DNA of 64,000 nucleotides, from NCBI GenBank assembly GCA_027493405.1, contig JAOSKV010000001.1, forward strand, positions 436,855 to 500,854, read 5' to 3'. Shown piece by piece: positions 27,525-36,174 of this stretch. The notes below the pieces were generated by a model, which worked only from the letters and a program-made list of their open reading frames with translations, was not told the origin of the DNA and did no database searches. The stretch is from FEB-22 sp003105195. Lineage in GTDB: Bacteria > Pseudomonadota > Alphaproteobacteria > Rhizobiales > Xanthobacteraceae. Each line of letters starts with the position of its first letter. Position 1 is the first letter of the stretch. The position numbers were made by a program, and so were the translations under genes.

Positions 27525-28232
27525 TCAGTGACGGCGGCCGCCCCAGTGCCCGCGGTGGCCCCAATGGCCGTGGCCGTGGTGGCCGTAGTAGCCGCGGCCG
27601 TAGCCGAAGGGGGCAGGTCGTCGTCATCGAGGCCCACATGGGCGGACCGGACCCGCACCTTCCGGCGCTCGACCGGTCGCGCCACCGGGGCGGCCCGGCG
27701 CTGGAGGCTCCGCTTGACCACCGGCGCCGCCTCGGCGGCCGGGCCGGTTTCCGCGGGGGCGGCCGCGATCGGAGCCGGGCGCGCCGGGGCTTCGGCGGTC
27801 GCGATGGCCGGGGTCTCGGCCGGCGTGGGCGCGGCGGGGACAGGCGTGGAGACAGCGGCACGGGCAGGAGCCGGATCCGGGAGGATGGGCGCCGCCTCGC
27901 CGATCAGCCCGACCTGGGCGGCCAGCGCGGCCGGAATGCCGGGCGCCTCGGCCGGCTGCGCCGCCGCGACGGCCTGGACCGCCGGGGTCGCCGCGGTCGC
28001 CGGGGCCGGCTCGGGATTCGCCGCGACGGCCGGGGCGCGAACCAGGCAGCTGCGCCTGTAATAGGGCCAGGCGCCGCAGTCCTCGCGGCTCGTCTCGATC
28101 ACGCGGATCGCCGGCTCGGGGGGAGGGCACGGCGGTGCTGCCGGCCTGCACCTCGGTGGACGCGCGCGGCCAGGCGAACAGCAGCGAGGCCGTGATGGTG
28201 GTGGCGAGCAGTCCGAATGCCAGGCGTTTCAT
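27525..28232 (-). CDS. WPYY-family protein 3 with Ala/Pro linker and His/Gly tail (frameshifted)
   Basis: A composite of two frames. N-terminus MKRLAFGLLATTITASLLFA is a signal peptide. After a slip in the G run 28118-28123 comes IRVIETSREDCGAWPYYRRS and then Cys-Leu. An Ala/Pro-rich linker of over 100 residues and a basic stretch (RRAAPVARPVERRKVRVRSA) follow. After a second slip in the G run 27609-27613 it ends in a Gly/His/Tyr-rich tail (GYGRGYYGHHGHGHWGHRGH). The tail could bind metal ions. About 235 residues when restored. Both slips are in homopolymers and are probably sequence errors. Confidence 0.65.
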
Positions 28233-28311
28233 GGTCCTCGGCCGTGTGCGTGGCCGGGCGTCTCCCGGCCTTCTCGAGCGGAAAAGATTGACAGGCGACG
28301 GCCCGGACCGA

Positions 28312-28327
28312 TGTGACCCGGGTCACA
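28312..28327. promoter_or_regulatory. Perfect 16-base CRP/FNR-like palindrome
   Basis: TGTGACCCGGGTCACA is fully self-complementary and matches the TGTGA-N6-TCACA consensus of Crp/Fnr-family regulators. It lies between the divergent starts of WPYY protein 3 (80 bp away) and coaD (75 bp away). A closely related 16-mer occurs at 39943-39958. Regulation of the WPYY gene seems more likely than of the housekeeping coaD, but that is inference. Confidence 0.5.
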
Positions 28328-28401
28328 GCTCGGTCGATTGCCGGCGCGGTTCGCCTCCAAGCGGTCTTGCGACCCGGCCGCGCCCGGGCTAGACCGCGCC
28401 C

Positions 28402-28902
28402 ATGCCGCGCACCGCGCTCTACGCCGGATCGTTCGACCCGGTGACCAACGGCCATCTCGATGTGGTTCGCCAGGCGGTCCGGCTGGCCGACCGGCTGCTG
28501 CTGGCGATCGGCGTGCATCCCGGCAAGACCCCGCTGTTCAGCGTCGAGGACCGGCGCGCCATGCTGCTCGACACCTGCGTGCCGCTCGCGAAGTCGGCCG
28601 GTGCCGAGGTCGCCGTCATCACTTTCGCGGATCTCGTCGTCAGCGCCGCTGGGCGCGAAGGCGCGACGCTCCTGATCCGCGGCCTGCGCGACGGCACCGA
28701 CCTCGACTACGAGATGCAGATGGCGGGCATGAACGGCACCATGGCGCCCGCCATCCAGACCGTGTTCCTGCCCGCCTCGCCGGCGGTGCGCCCGATCACG
28801 GCCACTTTGGTGCGCCAGATTGCCGGCATGGGCGGCGACGTCTCGGCCTTCGTTCCGGCGACGGTGGCGGCGCGGCTCAAGTCACGATTCGCCAAGGCCT
28901 GA
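28402..28902 (+). CDS. coaD: Phosphopantetheine adenylyltransferase
   Basis: A 166-residue enzyme that makes dephospho-CoA from 4'-phosphopantetheine and ATP, the penultimate step of CoA synthesis. AGSFDPVTNGHLDVV contains the TxGH nucleotide-binding motif; LIRGLRDGTDLDYEMQMAGM and the C-terminal GGDVSAFVPATVAARL are complete. Length is normal. It heads a co-directional run with two cyclophilin genes, as in many Hyphomicrobiales. Confidence 0.93.
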   Translation: MPRTALYAGSFDPVTNGHLDVVRQAVRLADRLLLAIGVHPGKTPLFSVEDRRAMLLDTCVPLAKSAGAEVAVITFADLVVSAAGREGATLLIRGLRDGTDLDYEMQMAGMNGTMAPAIQTVFLPASPAVRPITATLVRQIAGMGGDVSAFVPATVAARLKSRFAKA

Positions 28903-28917
28903 CCTTCGGAGACGCCA

Positions 28918-29478
28918 TGATCCGCTTTCTCGCTCTCGCATTCTGGCTCGCCTTTTTCGGCTCCGGCCTTCGCCCAGGCCCTACCCCCCGGCCTCGATCC
29001 GCAGAACACCATCCTGCTCGACACGACGCACGGGCGTATCGTCATCAAGCTGCGCAACGACCTGGCCCCGAAGCACGCCGAGCGCATCAAGACGCTGGCG
29101 CGCGAGAAGTTCTACGACAACGTGCCGTTCCACCGCGTGATCGCGGGCTTCATGGCACAGACCGGCGACGGCCAGCGCGGCGACGGCACCGGCGGCTCCA
29201 AGTACCCGAACCTGCCGGCGGAGTTCTCCAACGTCCCCTTCACGCGCGGCATCGTCGGCATGGCGCGGCGCGGCGACAGCGTGAACACGGCCAACAGCCA
29301 GTTCTTCATCATGTACGGCAGCGCGCCGGGCCTGAACGGCCAGTACACCGTGATCGGCGAGGTGGTCGACGGCATGGCGGCGGTCGACAAGATCAAGAAG
29401 GGCGCCGAGGCGCAGAACGGCCGCGTCACCGATCCCGACCGCATCACCCGCATGCAGGTCGCGGCGGACGCCCGGTGA
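28918..29478 (+). CDS. Periplasmic peptidyl-prolyl cis-trans isomerase, cyclophilin type (frameshifted)
   Basis: A cyclophilin of about 186 residues when restored. Removing one T from the run 28953-28957 turns the N-terminus into a clean signal peptide (LAFWLAFSAPAFAQA), so periplasmic folding help is expected. The domain includes LARGFYD-type KFYDNVPFHRVIAGFMAQTG, NTANSQFFI and GLNGQYTVIGEV. Without the correction the first 35 or so codons read nonsense. Confidence 0.87.
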
Positions 29479-29479
29479 G

Positions 29480-30031
29480 ATGCGCGCGGCCGCGCTCGTG
29501 GTCGCGATCGCGTGTCTCGGCGCGCCGGCCTCCGCGCACACCACGTGCAGCATGCTCGACGGCCGTCCCTGCGCGCCGAGCGTCTGCAGCGTGTTCGATT
29601 CCGAGCCGTGCCGGCCCGAATACGGGCACCCGATCGGCCAGGACCTGCGGCTCACCGTGCAGGGCCGCGGCGCGGACCGCCAGGGCCGCAAGCCGGAGCG
29701 GCCGCTGAACACCATCGAGGATGTCTTCGCGGCCCTGCGCGGCTGCTGGACGCCGCCGCCGGCCGCCGAGGCGCGCCCCGGCATGGAAATCTCGGTCCGC
29801 CTGAGCTTCACGCGGTCGGGCGAGATCATGGGCGAGCCGCGATTCACCTTCGTGACGCCCGGGACCTCGTCCGCGCATCGCGCCACCTACCAACGCGCCG
29901 TGGCGGCGGCGCTCAACCTCTGCACGCCGCTGCCCTTCACGGACGGGCTCGGCGGGGCGCTCGCCGGGCGCCCGATCTCCATTCGTTTCATCGACACACG
30001 CAACCAACGCGGCGCCGGAGCCACACCATGA
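29480..30031 (+). CDS. Secreted hypothetical protein between cyclophilins
   Basis: A 183-residue protein with a signal peptide (MRAAALVVAIACLGAPASA). A Cys-rich stretch follows (CSMLDGRPCAPSVCSVFDSE with one more Cys). The C-terminal half resembles the TonB/TolA C-terminal fold (EDVFAALRGCWTPPP, MEISVRLSFTRSGEIMGEPR, RAVAAALNLCTPLPF). It starts two bases after the upstream cyclophilin and overlaps the next gene by ATGA, so it is co-translated with ppiB. Function unknown. Confidence 0.7.
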   Translation: MRAAALVVAIACLGAPASAHTTCSMLDGRPCAPSVCSVFDSEPCRPEYGHPIGQDLRLTVQGRGADRQGRKPERPLNTIEDVFAALRGCWTPPPAAEARPGMEISVRLSFTRSGEIMGEPRFTFVTPGTSSAHRATYQRAVAAALNLCTPLPFTDGLGGALAGRPISIRFIDTRNQRGAGATP

Positions 30032-30486
30032 CCGACGAGAACACCCTCATCCTCGAGACCACCCAGGGCCGCGTCGTCGTCGCGATGCGCCCCGACCTCG
30101 CGCCGAAGCACGTCGCGCGCATCAAGGAGCTGGCGCGCGACGGCTTCTACGACGGCGTCGTGTTCCATCGCGTGATCGACGGTTTCATGGCGCAGACCGG
30201 CGACCCGACCGGCACCGGGTCGGGCGGCTCGGGCCAGAAGCTCAAGGCCGAGTTCTCCCCCGAGAAGCACCTGCGCGGCACCGTCTCGATGGCGCGCGCG
30301 CAGCATCCGGATTCGGGCGACAGCCAGTTCTTCATCTGCTTCGAGGACTCGCCCTGGCTCGACGGCCAGTACACGGTCTGGGGCCGCGTGGTCGAGGGCA
30401 TGGAGAACGTCGACAAGATCAAGCGCGGCGAGCCCGTCAACAACCCCGACAGCATCGTCACGGCGCGGATGAAGGCGGATTCGTAG
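30028..30486 (+). CDS. ppiB: Cytosolic peptidyl-prolyl cis-trans isomerase B
   Basis: A 152-residue cyclophilin without a signal peptide. KELARDGFYDGVVFHRVIDG, FMAQTGDPTGTGSGGSG, DSQFFICFEDSPWLDGQYTV are the active-site segments. Paralogous to the exported cyclophilin upstream; the pair serves cytosol and periplasm. Overlaps its upstream neighbour by four bases. Confidence 0.9.
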   Translation: MTDENTLILETTQGRVVVAMRPDLAPKHVARIKELARDGFYDGVVFHRVIDGFMAQTGDPTGTGSGGSGQKLKAEFSPEKHLRGTVSMARAQHPDSGDSQFFICFEDSPWLDGQYTVWGRVVEGMENVDKIKRGEPVNNPDSIVTARMKADS

Positions 30487-30490
30487 CGGT

Positions 30491-31483
30491 TCATCGCGGC
30501 GCGAGCCGCGCCTCCGCCTCCGCCAGCACGCGCGCGGGCGAGATGCGCTGCATGCCGGTCATGTCCTGCACGCCGTCGTCCGGCAGCACCGGATGGATGT
30601 GGCGCGAGTAGTCCTGCACCGGCGTCGCCCCGAACAGCACGATCGCCGGCGTGCCGACCGCCGCCGCGATGTTCATGGGGCCGGAATCCGGCCCGATGAA
30701 CAGGTCGGCCTGCTTCAGCAGGGCCGCGGCCTCGATCAGCGCGAGCGCGCAGGCATTCACGGCAGGTCCGCCCGCGGTGGCCGCGATCATCGCATCGGCG
30801 CGGGTGGCGAAGTCCGTGCCGCCGATCATCAACAGGGTCCCGGCCCGCCGTGCGCGCAGCCCCGAGATCAACGTGGTCCAGTGCGCCTCCGGCCAGTCCT
30901 TCGCGGGATGCGAGCCGCCGAAGGCGACGACGGTCCAGGGGCGCGGCAGTCCGGCGAACCGTGCGGCGACGCGCGCGACCGGCTCCTCCGGCAGCTGCAG
31001 GCCCGGCTCGGTGGTGGCGAGCGGCACCTGCATGTCGGCCATCAGCGCGCGCAGCCATTCGACCGGCAGTGCGTGATGGAGGCGCGGGTCGATCCCCTGG
31101 TTGGAGAGGAAGAGGCGCTGGGCCCCGAAGCCGACGCCGATCCGCCGCGGCACGCGCGCGAGCCAGGCCGCGAGCGCCGGGCGCATCGTGCGGTCGAGGA
31201 TCCAGACCGTCTCGAAGCGCGCGCGCCCCAGCATCGCCACCAGGCGCGCGAGATGCAGCCCGCGCTGCAGCTCGTTCCCCTGGTGCTCGAAATAGAGCGT
31301 CTCGGCGACGCAGGCCTCGCCCTGGAGCAGCTCGCGCCCCCGGCTCGACGGCAGCGTCAGGAAGGTCACCCGCCCGCCGGGCGATGCCGCCGCGATGGCG
31401 CGGATGAAGGGCAGGTGCCAGATGACGTCGCCGATACCCTGCTTGACCTGGATGACGGCGGTGGAGGTGAGGGAGGTTGCCAC
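30491..31483 (-). CDS. Family 9 (heptosyltransferase-like) glycosyltransferase
   Basis: A 330-residue GT9 enzyme read from the GTG at 31483. QGIGDVIWHLPFIRAI is the GT9 N-terminus and FIGPDSGPMNIAAAVGTPAI is the C-terminal donor-binding loop, with Asn where lipopolysaccharide heptosyltransferases usually have His. VVAFGGSHPAKDWPEAHW also fits. It likely adds a heptose or similar sugar to lipopolysaccharide core. It stands alone, convergent with ppiB and divergent from queA (50 bp). Confidence 0.85.
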   Translation of the reverse strand: MATSLTSTAVIQVKQGIGDVIWHLPFIRAIAAASPGGRVTFLTLPSSRGRELLQGEACVAETLYFEHQGNELQRGLHLARLVAMLGRARFETVWILDRTMRPALAAWLARVPRRIGVGFGAQRLFLSNQGIDPRLHHALPVEWLRALMADMQVPLATTEPGLQLPEEPVARVAARFAGLPRPWTVVAFGGSHPAKDWPEAHWTTLISGLRARRAGTLLMIGGTDFATRADAMIAATAGGPAVNACALALIEAAALLKQADLFIGPDSGPMNIAAAVGTPAIVLFGATPVQDYSRHIHPVLPDDGVQDMTGMQRISPARVLAEAEARLAPR

Positions 31484-31532
31484 GCGGCCTCTTGTATGCG
31501 AACCGCCCCGGAGAGCCAATCGCCGGAAACCC

Positions 31533-32642
31533 ATGCGGACCGACCTCTTCGACTTCGAGCTGCCGCCCGAGCGCATCGCGCTCCGGCCCGTGAGCCCGCG
31601 CGACGCCGCGCGGATGCTGGTGGTCCGGCCGGGGGCGGCGCCGGAGCTCGAGGACCGCATGGTCGCCGACCTGCCGGACCTGCTGCGGCCGGGCGACCAG
31701 CTCGTGGTCAACGAGACCAAGGTGATCCCGGCGCGGCTCGTCGGGCGCCGCATCGGCCGCGGCGCCGAGCCGCGCATCGAGGCGACGCTGCACCGCCGCC
31801 TCGACGGCGCACGCTGGCGGGCCTTCGTCAAGCCCGCCAAGCGCCTCGCGCCCGGCGACACGCTGCGCTTCGGCGACGAGGGCCGGGTGTGCTTCCTCGG
31901 CCAGCTCGACGCCACCGTGGAGAAGAAGGGCGAGGGCGGCGAGGTGACGCTCGCCTTCGCGTTCCACGGCCCGGTGCTCGACCAGGCCGTGGAGGAGCGC
32001 GGCGAGATGCCCCTGCCGCCCTATATCGCGGGTAGGCGGCCCGCCGACGCGCAGGACCGCAGCGATTACCAGACGGTCTTCGCCCGCGCCGAGGGCTCGG
32101 TCGCGGCGCCCACGGCCGGCCTGCATTTCACCGAATCCCTGCTCGCGCGCCTCGCCGCGCGGGAGATCGGGCTGCACCGGGTCACCCTGCATGTCGGCGC
32201 CGGCACCTTCCTGCCCGTCAAGGCGGAGGACACGGACGCGCACCGCATGCATGCCGAATGGGGCGAGCTCGACGCGGCGACCGCCGCCGCCCTGAACGAG
32301 GCGCGGCGTCGGGGCGGCCGGATCGTCGCGGTCGGCTCCACCTCGCTGCGCCTGCTCGAGAGCGCCGCCGCCGCGGGCGAGCTCGAGCCCTTCGCGGGCG
32401 AAACCGCGATCTTCATAACGCCCGGCTATCGCTTCCGTGCCGTGGACGTGCTGATGACCAATTTCCACTTGCCGCGCTCGACCCTGTTCATGCTGGCCGC
32501 CGCCTTCGCGGGGCTCGACCGCATCAAGCGCGCCTATGCGCACGCCGTCGCGGCCGGCTATCGTTTCTACTCCTACGGCGACGCCTCGCTGCTGTTCCGC
32601 GCCGACGCCGCCGCTCAAAGCGTCGTCACGCCTCCGCCGTGA
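31533..32642 (+). CDS. queA: S-adenosylmethionine:tRNA ribosyltransferase-isomerase
   Basis: A 369-residue QueA, which converts preQ1 in tRNA to epoxyqueuosine using SAM. Complete landmarks: FDFELPPERIALRPVSPRDA, LVVNETKVIPARL, SVAAPTAGLHFTE, LHVGAGTFLPVKAED, MTNFHLPRSTLFML and GYRFYSYGDASLL. The ATG at 31533 gives the usual N-terminus. With tgt 500 bp downstream it forms a queuosine pair interrupted by an opposite-strand thioesterase. Confidence 0.94.
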   Translation: MRTDLFDFELPPERIALRPVSPRDAARMLVVRPGAAPELEDRMVADLPDLLRPGDQLVVNETKVIPARLVGRRIGRGAEPRIEATLHRRLDGARWRAFVKPAKRLAPGDTLRFGDEGRVCFLGQLDATVEKKGEGGEVTLAFAFHGPVLDQAVEERGEMPLPPYIAGRRPADAQDRSDYQTVFARAEGSVAAPTAGLHFTESLLARLAAREIGLHRVTLHVGAGTFLPVKAEDTDAHRMHAEWGELDAATAAALNEARRRGGRIVAVGSTSLRLLESAAAAGELEPFAGETAIFITPGYRFRAVDVLMTNFHLPRSTLFMLAAAFAGLDRIKRAYAHAVAAGYRFYSYGDASLLFRADAAAQSVVTPPP

Positions 32643-33048
32643 CCAGGCGCTCCGCCGCCGCGCGAATGGCCGGAGGAAGCGGACAGGCCTTGCGCGCGAC
32701 GCGATCCATGTGGATTCCCGTGAGCTCGCAGGTGGCCGCGACCTCGTCGCGCTCGACGTTGCGCATCTCGTGGACGAAGCGGACGCCCTTTTCGCGGATC
32801 TCGATCAGCCGGCTCCGGACCTCGACCACGTCGCCCGCGTGCAGCTCGCGCTTGTAGCTGATGTTCTGCTGCACGGCCGCCATGCCGCGCTGCTGCTCGC
32901 GCAGATAGGTCGGCGTCAGGCCGATCTGCAGGAGCAGGCTCCATGTGGCCTCGTCGAACTTGCCGACATACCACATGACGTTCATGTGCCCGACGTGATC
33001 GCAGTGCCACGGGTAGACTGTTCCGCGGTAGGTGAGCAGGTCCGACAT
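32626..33048 (-). CDS. Acyl-CoA thioesterase, 4HBT hot-dog fold
   Basis: A 140-residue hot-dog-fold thioesterase. YPWHCDHVGHMNVMWYVGKF holds the catalytic Asp region, and NISYKRELHAGDVVEVRSRL is the central strand. It should hydrolyse acyl-CoA in the cytosol. It is on the opposite strand to queA and tgt, and its last 17 bases overlap the queA 3' end. Confidence 0.85.
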   Translation of the reverse strand: MSDLLTYRGTVYPWHCDHVGHMNVMWYVGKFDEATWSLLLQIGLTPTYLREQQRGMAAVQQNISYKRELHAGDVVEVRSRLIEIREKGVRFVHEMRNVERDEVAATCELTGIHMDRVARKACPLPPAIRAAAERLVTAEA

Positions 33049-33143
33049 TCCAGAAGCCTCCCGGTGGCGCTGCGTGACAGGGTCCGACCCGCTAGGTATA
33101 GAGGCGCGCTCTCCCGCCGCAATCCCGGAGCCGCCCGCCGCCG

Positions 33144-34280
33144 ATGTCCGAGCCCTTCTCGTTTCGCCTCGTGGCGACCGACGGCCGGGCGCGCCTCGGC
33201 GAAGTCGCGACCGCCCATGGGCGCGTGCGCACGCCCGCCTTCATGCCGGTCGGCACCCAGGCCACCATCAAGGCGGTGCATCCCGAGGATGTGCGCGCGG
33301 CCGGCGCCGACATCGTGCTCGCCAACACCTACCACCTGATGCTGCGTCCCGGCGCCGAGCGCATCGCCCGGCTCGGCGGGCTCCACGCCTTCATGAACTG
33401 GCCGCTGCCGATCCTCACCGACTCGGGCGGCTTCCAGGTGATGTCGTTGTCCGCCCTGCGCCGGCTCGACGAGAACGGCGTCACGTTCCGCTCGCATCTC
33501 GACGGCGCCATGGTGGCGCTCACGCCGGAGCGGGCGATCGAGATCCAGAACCTGCTCGGCTCCGACATCGTGATGCAGCTCGACGAGTGCCTGAAGCTGC
33601 CCGCCGGCCGCGACGAGATCGCGCGCGCCATGGGCCTCTCGCTGCGCTGGGCCGAGCGCTGCAAGCGCGCCTTCGAGAACGCCGGACCGGGCCGGGCCCT
33701 GTTCGGCATCGTGCAGGGCGGCGACGACGTGGCGCTGCGCCTCGAGAGCGCCCGCGCGCTGGTCGACCTCGACTTTCCGGGCTACGCCATCGGCGGCCTC
33801 GCGGTGGGCGAGCCGCAGGCCGTGATGCTGGCCATGATCGAAGCGGTCGTGCCGGCGCTGCCGGCCGACCGGCCGCGCTACCTGATGGGCGTCGGCACGC
33901 CCGAGGACATCCTCGAAAGCGTCGCGCGCGGCATCGACATGTTCGACTGCGTGATGCCGACCCGCAACGGCCGCCATGGCCTCGCCTTCACGCGCTTCGG
34001 CAGCGTCAGCCTGCGCAATGCCCGGCACGCCGACGATCCGCGCCCGCTCGATCCGCAGAGCGCCTGCGCGGCGGCGCGCACCTATTCGCGCGCCTACCTG
34101 CACCACCTCGTCAAGGCGAACGAGATCCTCGGCGCCATGCTGCTCTCGGAGATCAACATCGCCTACTACCAGGAGCTGATGGCGGGCATCCGCGCCGCCA
34201 TCGCGGCCGGCGGTTTCGCGGCGTTCTGCGATGCGACTCGCGAGGGTTGGAGCCGCGGCGACATGCCCGCGCTTGCATGA
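33144..34280 (+). CDS. tgt: Queuine tRNA-guanine transglycosylase
   Basis: A 378-residue Tgt that swaps guanine-34 for preQ1 in tRNAs. GTQATIKAVHPEDV, NTYHLMLRPG, the catalytic segment TDSGGFQVMS, FGIVQGG and FDCVMPTRNGRHGLAFT (nucleophile Asp) are all present. The zinc site looks eroded: where Zymomonas Tgt has CxCxxC then His, this protein reads SACAAARTYSRAYLHH and later SEINIAYYQ. That leaves one Cys of the expected three and no His. Confidence 0.92.
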   Translation: MSEPFSFRLVATDGRARLGEVATAHGRVRTPAFMPVGTQATIKAVHPEDVRAAGADIVLANTYHLMLRPGAERIARLGGLHAFMNWPLPILTDSGGFQVMSLSALRRLDENGVTFRSHLDGAMVALTPERAIEIQNLLGSDIVMQLDECLKLPAGRDEIARAMGLSLRWAERCKRAFENAGPGRALFGIVQGGDDVALRLESARALVDLDFPGYAIGGLAVGEPQAVMLAMIEAVVPALPADRPRYLMGVGTPEDILESVARGIDMFDCVMPTRNGRHGLAFTRFGSVSLRNARHADDPRPLDPQSACAAARTYSRAYLHHLVKANEILGAMLLSEINIAYYQELMAGIRAAIAAGGFAAFCDATREGWSRGDMPALA

Positions 34281-34341
34281 TCCGGCTCGCGCGGGCAAAG
34301 CCCGGTCGCTAGGATCCGAATCGGCAAGGGAGGGCACTCGC

Positions 34342-34785
34342 ATGGCACGCGGCGCGCCGGCGGCAGGCTTGTTCCGGTACAATCCGATCACCTTGTTCGC
34401 GGCCGGGTTCATCTCCGCCCTGGTGTTCCTGGCCGGCGCCACCGCGATCATGCACGCGCTGGGCTACACGCCGGTCCAACCTTTCTCCTATCGCGCCACC
34501 ACGCCTTTCGGCGTGCCGCAGGTCTGGTCGGGCGCCTTCTGGGGCGGCATTTGGGGCCTCGTCTTCGGGCTGATCGAGAAGCGCTTCCCGGGCGGCCTCC
34601 TCTACTACGTGGCGGCGATCCTGTTCGGCGCCGTGCTGCCGGTGCTGGTGCTCTGGTTCGTCGTCTTTCCCCTGCGCGGCCAGCCGATGGCGGCCGGCTG
34701 GAACCTCGCCCGCATGATCCCGCAGGTGATCGCGCACGCCGTGTTCGGACTTGGCATCGCGATCCTGCTAAGATGGCGCCGATGA
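34342..34785 (+). CDS. Small polytopic membrane protein
   Basis: A 147-residue protein with four predicted membrane helices (FAAGFISALVFLAGATAIMH; FWGGIWGLVFGLIE; YYVAAILFGAVLPVLVLWFV; AHAVFGLGIAILL). GGGAGGG precedes the ATG at 34342. It overlaps the following secreted-protein gene by four bases, so both are probably co-translated. Family and function not recognised. Confidence 0.7.
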   Translation: MARGAPAAGLFRYNPITLFAAGFISALVFLAGATAIMHALGYTPVQPFSYRATTPFGVPQVWSGAFWGGIWGLVFGLIEKRFPGGLLYYVAAILFGAVLPVLVLWFVVFPLRGQPMAAGWNLARMIPQVIAHAVFGLGIAILLRWRR

Positions 34786-35222
34786 CCAGACGCCGCCTGT
34801 CGATGCTGCTCCTTTCCGCCGCCCTCCTGGCCACGCTGCCGGTCGTGGCGATCCCCGCCCAGGCGCAGCAGCGCGAGCCCCGCCGCGTCGATCAGAAGGT
34901 CAAGGCCGAGCCCGGCAAGACGACCCGTATCGCGGTCTTCGCCAACGTCAAGGCGGACTGCTCCGCCGGCCCGCTGCCGACCATCCGCCTCGCCGAGCCG
35001 CCGGCCGGCGGCACCGTCACGATCCGCCAGGCGAAGATGCGGATCACCAACTACAAGAGCTGCCTCGCCGCCGAGGTGCCGGCCTATGTCGCGTTCTACC
35101 GGCCGAAGCCGGACTTCTCGGGCACCGACGCGGTCACCCTCGAGGTCAAGAACGACAAGGGGGAGGTGGTGCAGATCCGCAAGATCACCATCACGATCAC
35201 GGCCGGGACCCAGGCGCTCTAG
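34782..35222 (+). CDS. Small secreted protein of beta-strand type
   Basis: A 146-residue protein. Signal peptide of about 28 residues (MLLLSAALLATLPVVAIPAQ then AQA). The mature part has alternating hydrophobic strands (KTTRIAVFANVKADCSAGPL, ITNYKSCLAAEVPAYVAFYR, GTDAVTLEVKNDKGEVV) ending ITITITAG. It suggests an Ig-like or cadherin-like fold with one Cys pair. Function unknown. Confidence 0.65.
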   Translation: MTRRRLSMLLLSAALLATLPVVAIPAQAQQREPRRVDQKVKAEPGKTTRIAVFANVKADCSAGPLPTIRLAEPPAGGTVTIRQAKMRITNYKSCLAAEVPAYVAFYRPKPDFSGTDAVTLEVKNDKGEVVQIRKITITITAGTQAL

Positions 35223-35696
35223 CTTATTGACGTTGCATCTTCTTGCGCCGAACCGGTGCCGCCTTCGGCGGAAGACGCTCCGGGCGGCTCGCCGCGACGC
35301 CAACGGCCGTTCGGCCAAGTTCTTGATATTCTTCGAGTCGACCTCCACTTCCGGCCCGATCTGTTGCCGCCGCCCCTTGCCCCGCGACGCGCACATTCGG
35401 GCGCCGGGACGCGATGAGCCGCGCTACGCGTTGGGCCGGAGTCTGCCTGCGGCTGGCCGGGCCGGTCGAGTCCGAACCGGCCGTTGTGAACGCTATCGAC
35501 AGGTCTCGATGAGCCGCCGGCACATGGGAGTCGCTCCGTGCCCTTGTGCAGGCGCCGGATGACAAGCTGCAGAAATCGAGGTCGACGACCGCGACGTTCC
35601 GCGCGTCGCGCTGGCACTCGCGCAGATGCGGACGCTCACGCGCCGTCCGGAGGACATGCGCGCGAGCCGGGCCTCAGGTCGAAGTCGGAGCGCCGA
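35223..35696. other. Non-coding gap, no supported feature
   Basis: About 470 bases between a + strand gene and a convergent - strand gene. Open frames here have atypical composition and no recognisable motifs. It contains no tRNA, no clear terminator and no obvious repeat. A degraded gene cannot be excluded. Confidence 0.4.
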
Positions 35697-36044
35697 TCAC
35701 CTGCAGCGGCGCACCGAGCGATAGACCACGCTGCCGTTCGGGCGCACGACACGCTCGCGGATGGTGCGGCAGTCGCGGTCGCGGCCGATGCGGACTTCCA
35801 CACCGCCGATCCCCAGCCTGGCGCCGCGGTCGCGGCGGTCGCTGCGGTCGCAGATGCGCTTGCTGCGATGGATCACCCGTCCGTCCGGGCGCACGATGCG
35901 CTCGCGCACCGTCCGGCACGCGACCGCCTCGGCCGCGCTCGGCACCGCCTGCATGACCGGGTCGAAGAAGCGCGCGCTCGCCGGCTGCCCGGCGGCAACC
36001 ATCAGCACGGCTGCGAGGGCGGCGAGTCCGGTGAATTTGAGCAT
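35697..36044 (-). CDS. Small secreted protein with duplicated CRT(V/I)RERIVRP motif
   Basis: A 115-residue protein with a signal peptide (MLKFTGLAALAAVLMVAAGQ). The mature part holds two copies of a 23-residue unit: CRTVRERIVRPDGRVIHRSK and CRTIRERVVRPNGSVVYRSV, each closing with a second Cys. A basic, Gly/Asp-rich spacer separates them. Each unit could form a beta-hairpin with one disulphide. The longer frame up to 36107 lacks a better start. Function unknown. Confidence 0.65.
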   Translation of the reverse strand: MLKFTGLAALAAVLMVAAGQPASARFFDPVMQAVPSAAEAVACRTVRERIVRPDGRVIHRSKRICDRSDRRDRGARLGIGGVEVRIGRDRDCRTIRERVVRPNGSVVYRSVRRCR

Positions 36045-36174
36045 CGAGAAGTACCTCCGTGGATGGCACTCAAACGGCCATCCGTGAAAAGGGTTCCGTG
36101 CGCGCAACGCAATTCACACGGGTTCGCCGCGCCCTCGGCATGGAACTTCGCGGCCGGCCGAGGACTTCTTAGGC

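Noticed and set aside
26738..28102. 454-codon open frame on the - strand as one protein
   Set aside because: It joins the WPYY protein 3 middle part to antisense of lysE copy 2; the real gene ends at 27525 after a frame slip.
35224..35565. 113-codon open frame on the - strand
   Set aside because: No start context, no motifs and low-complexity Arg/Ala content.
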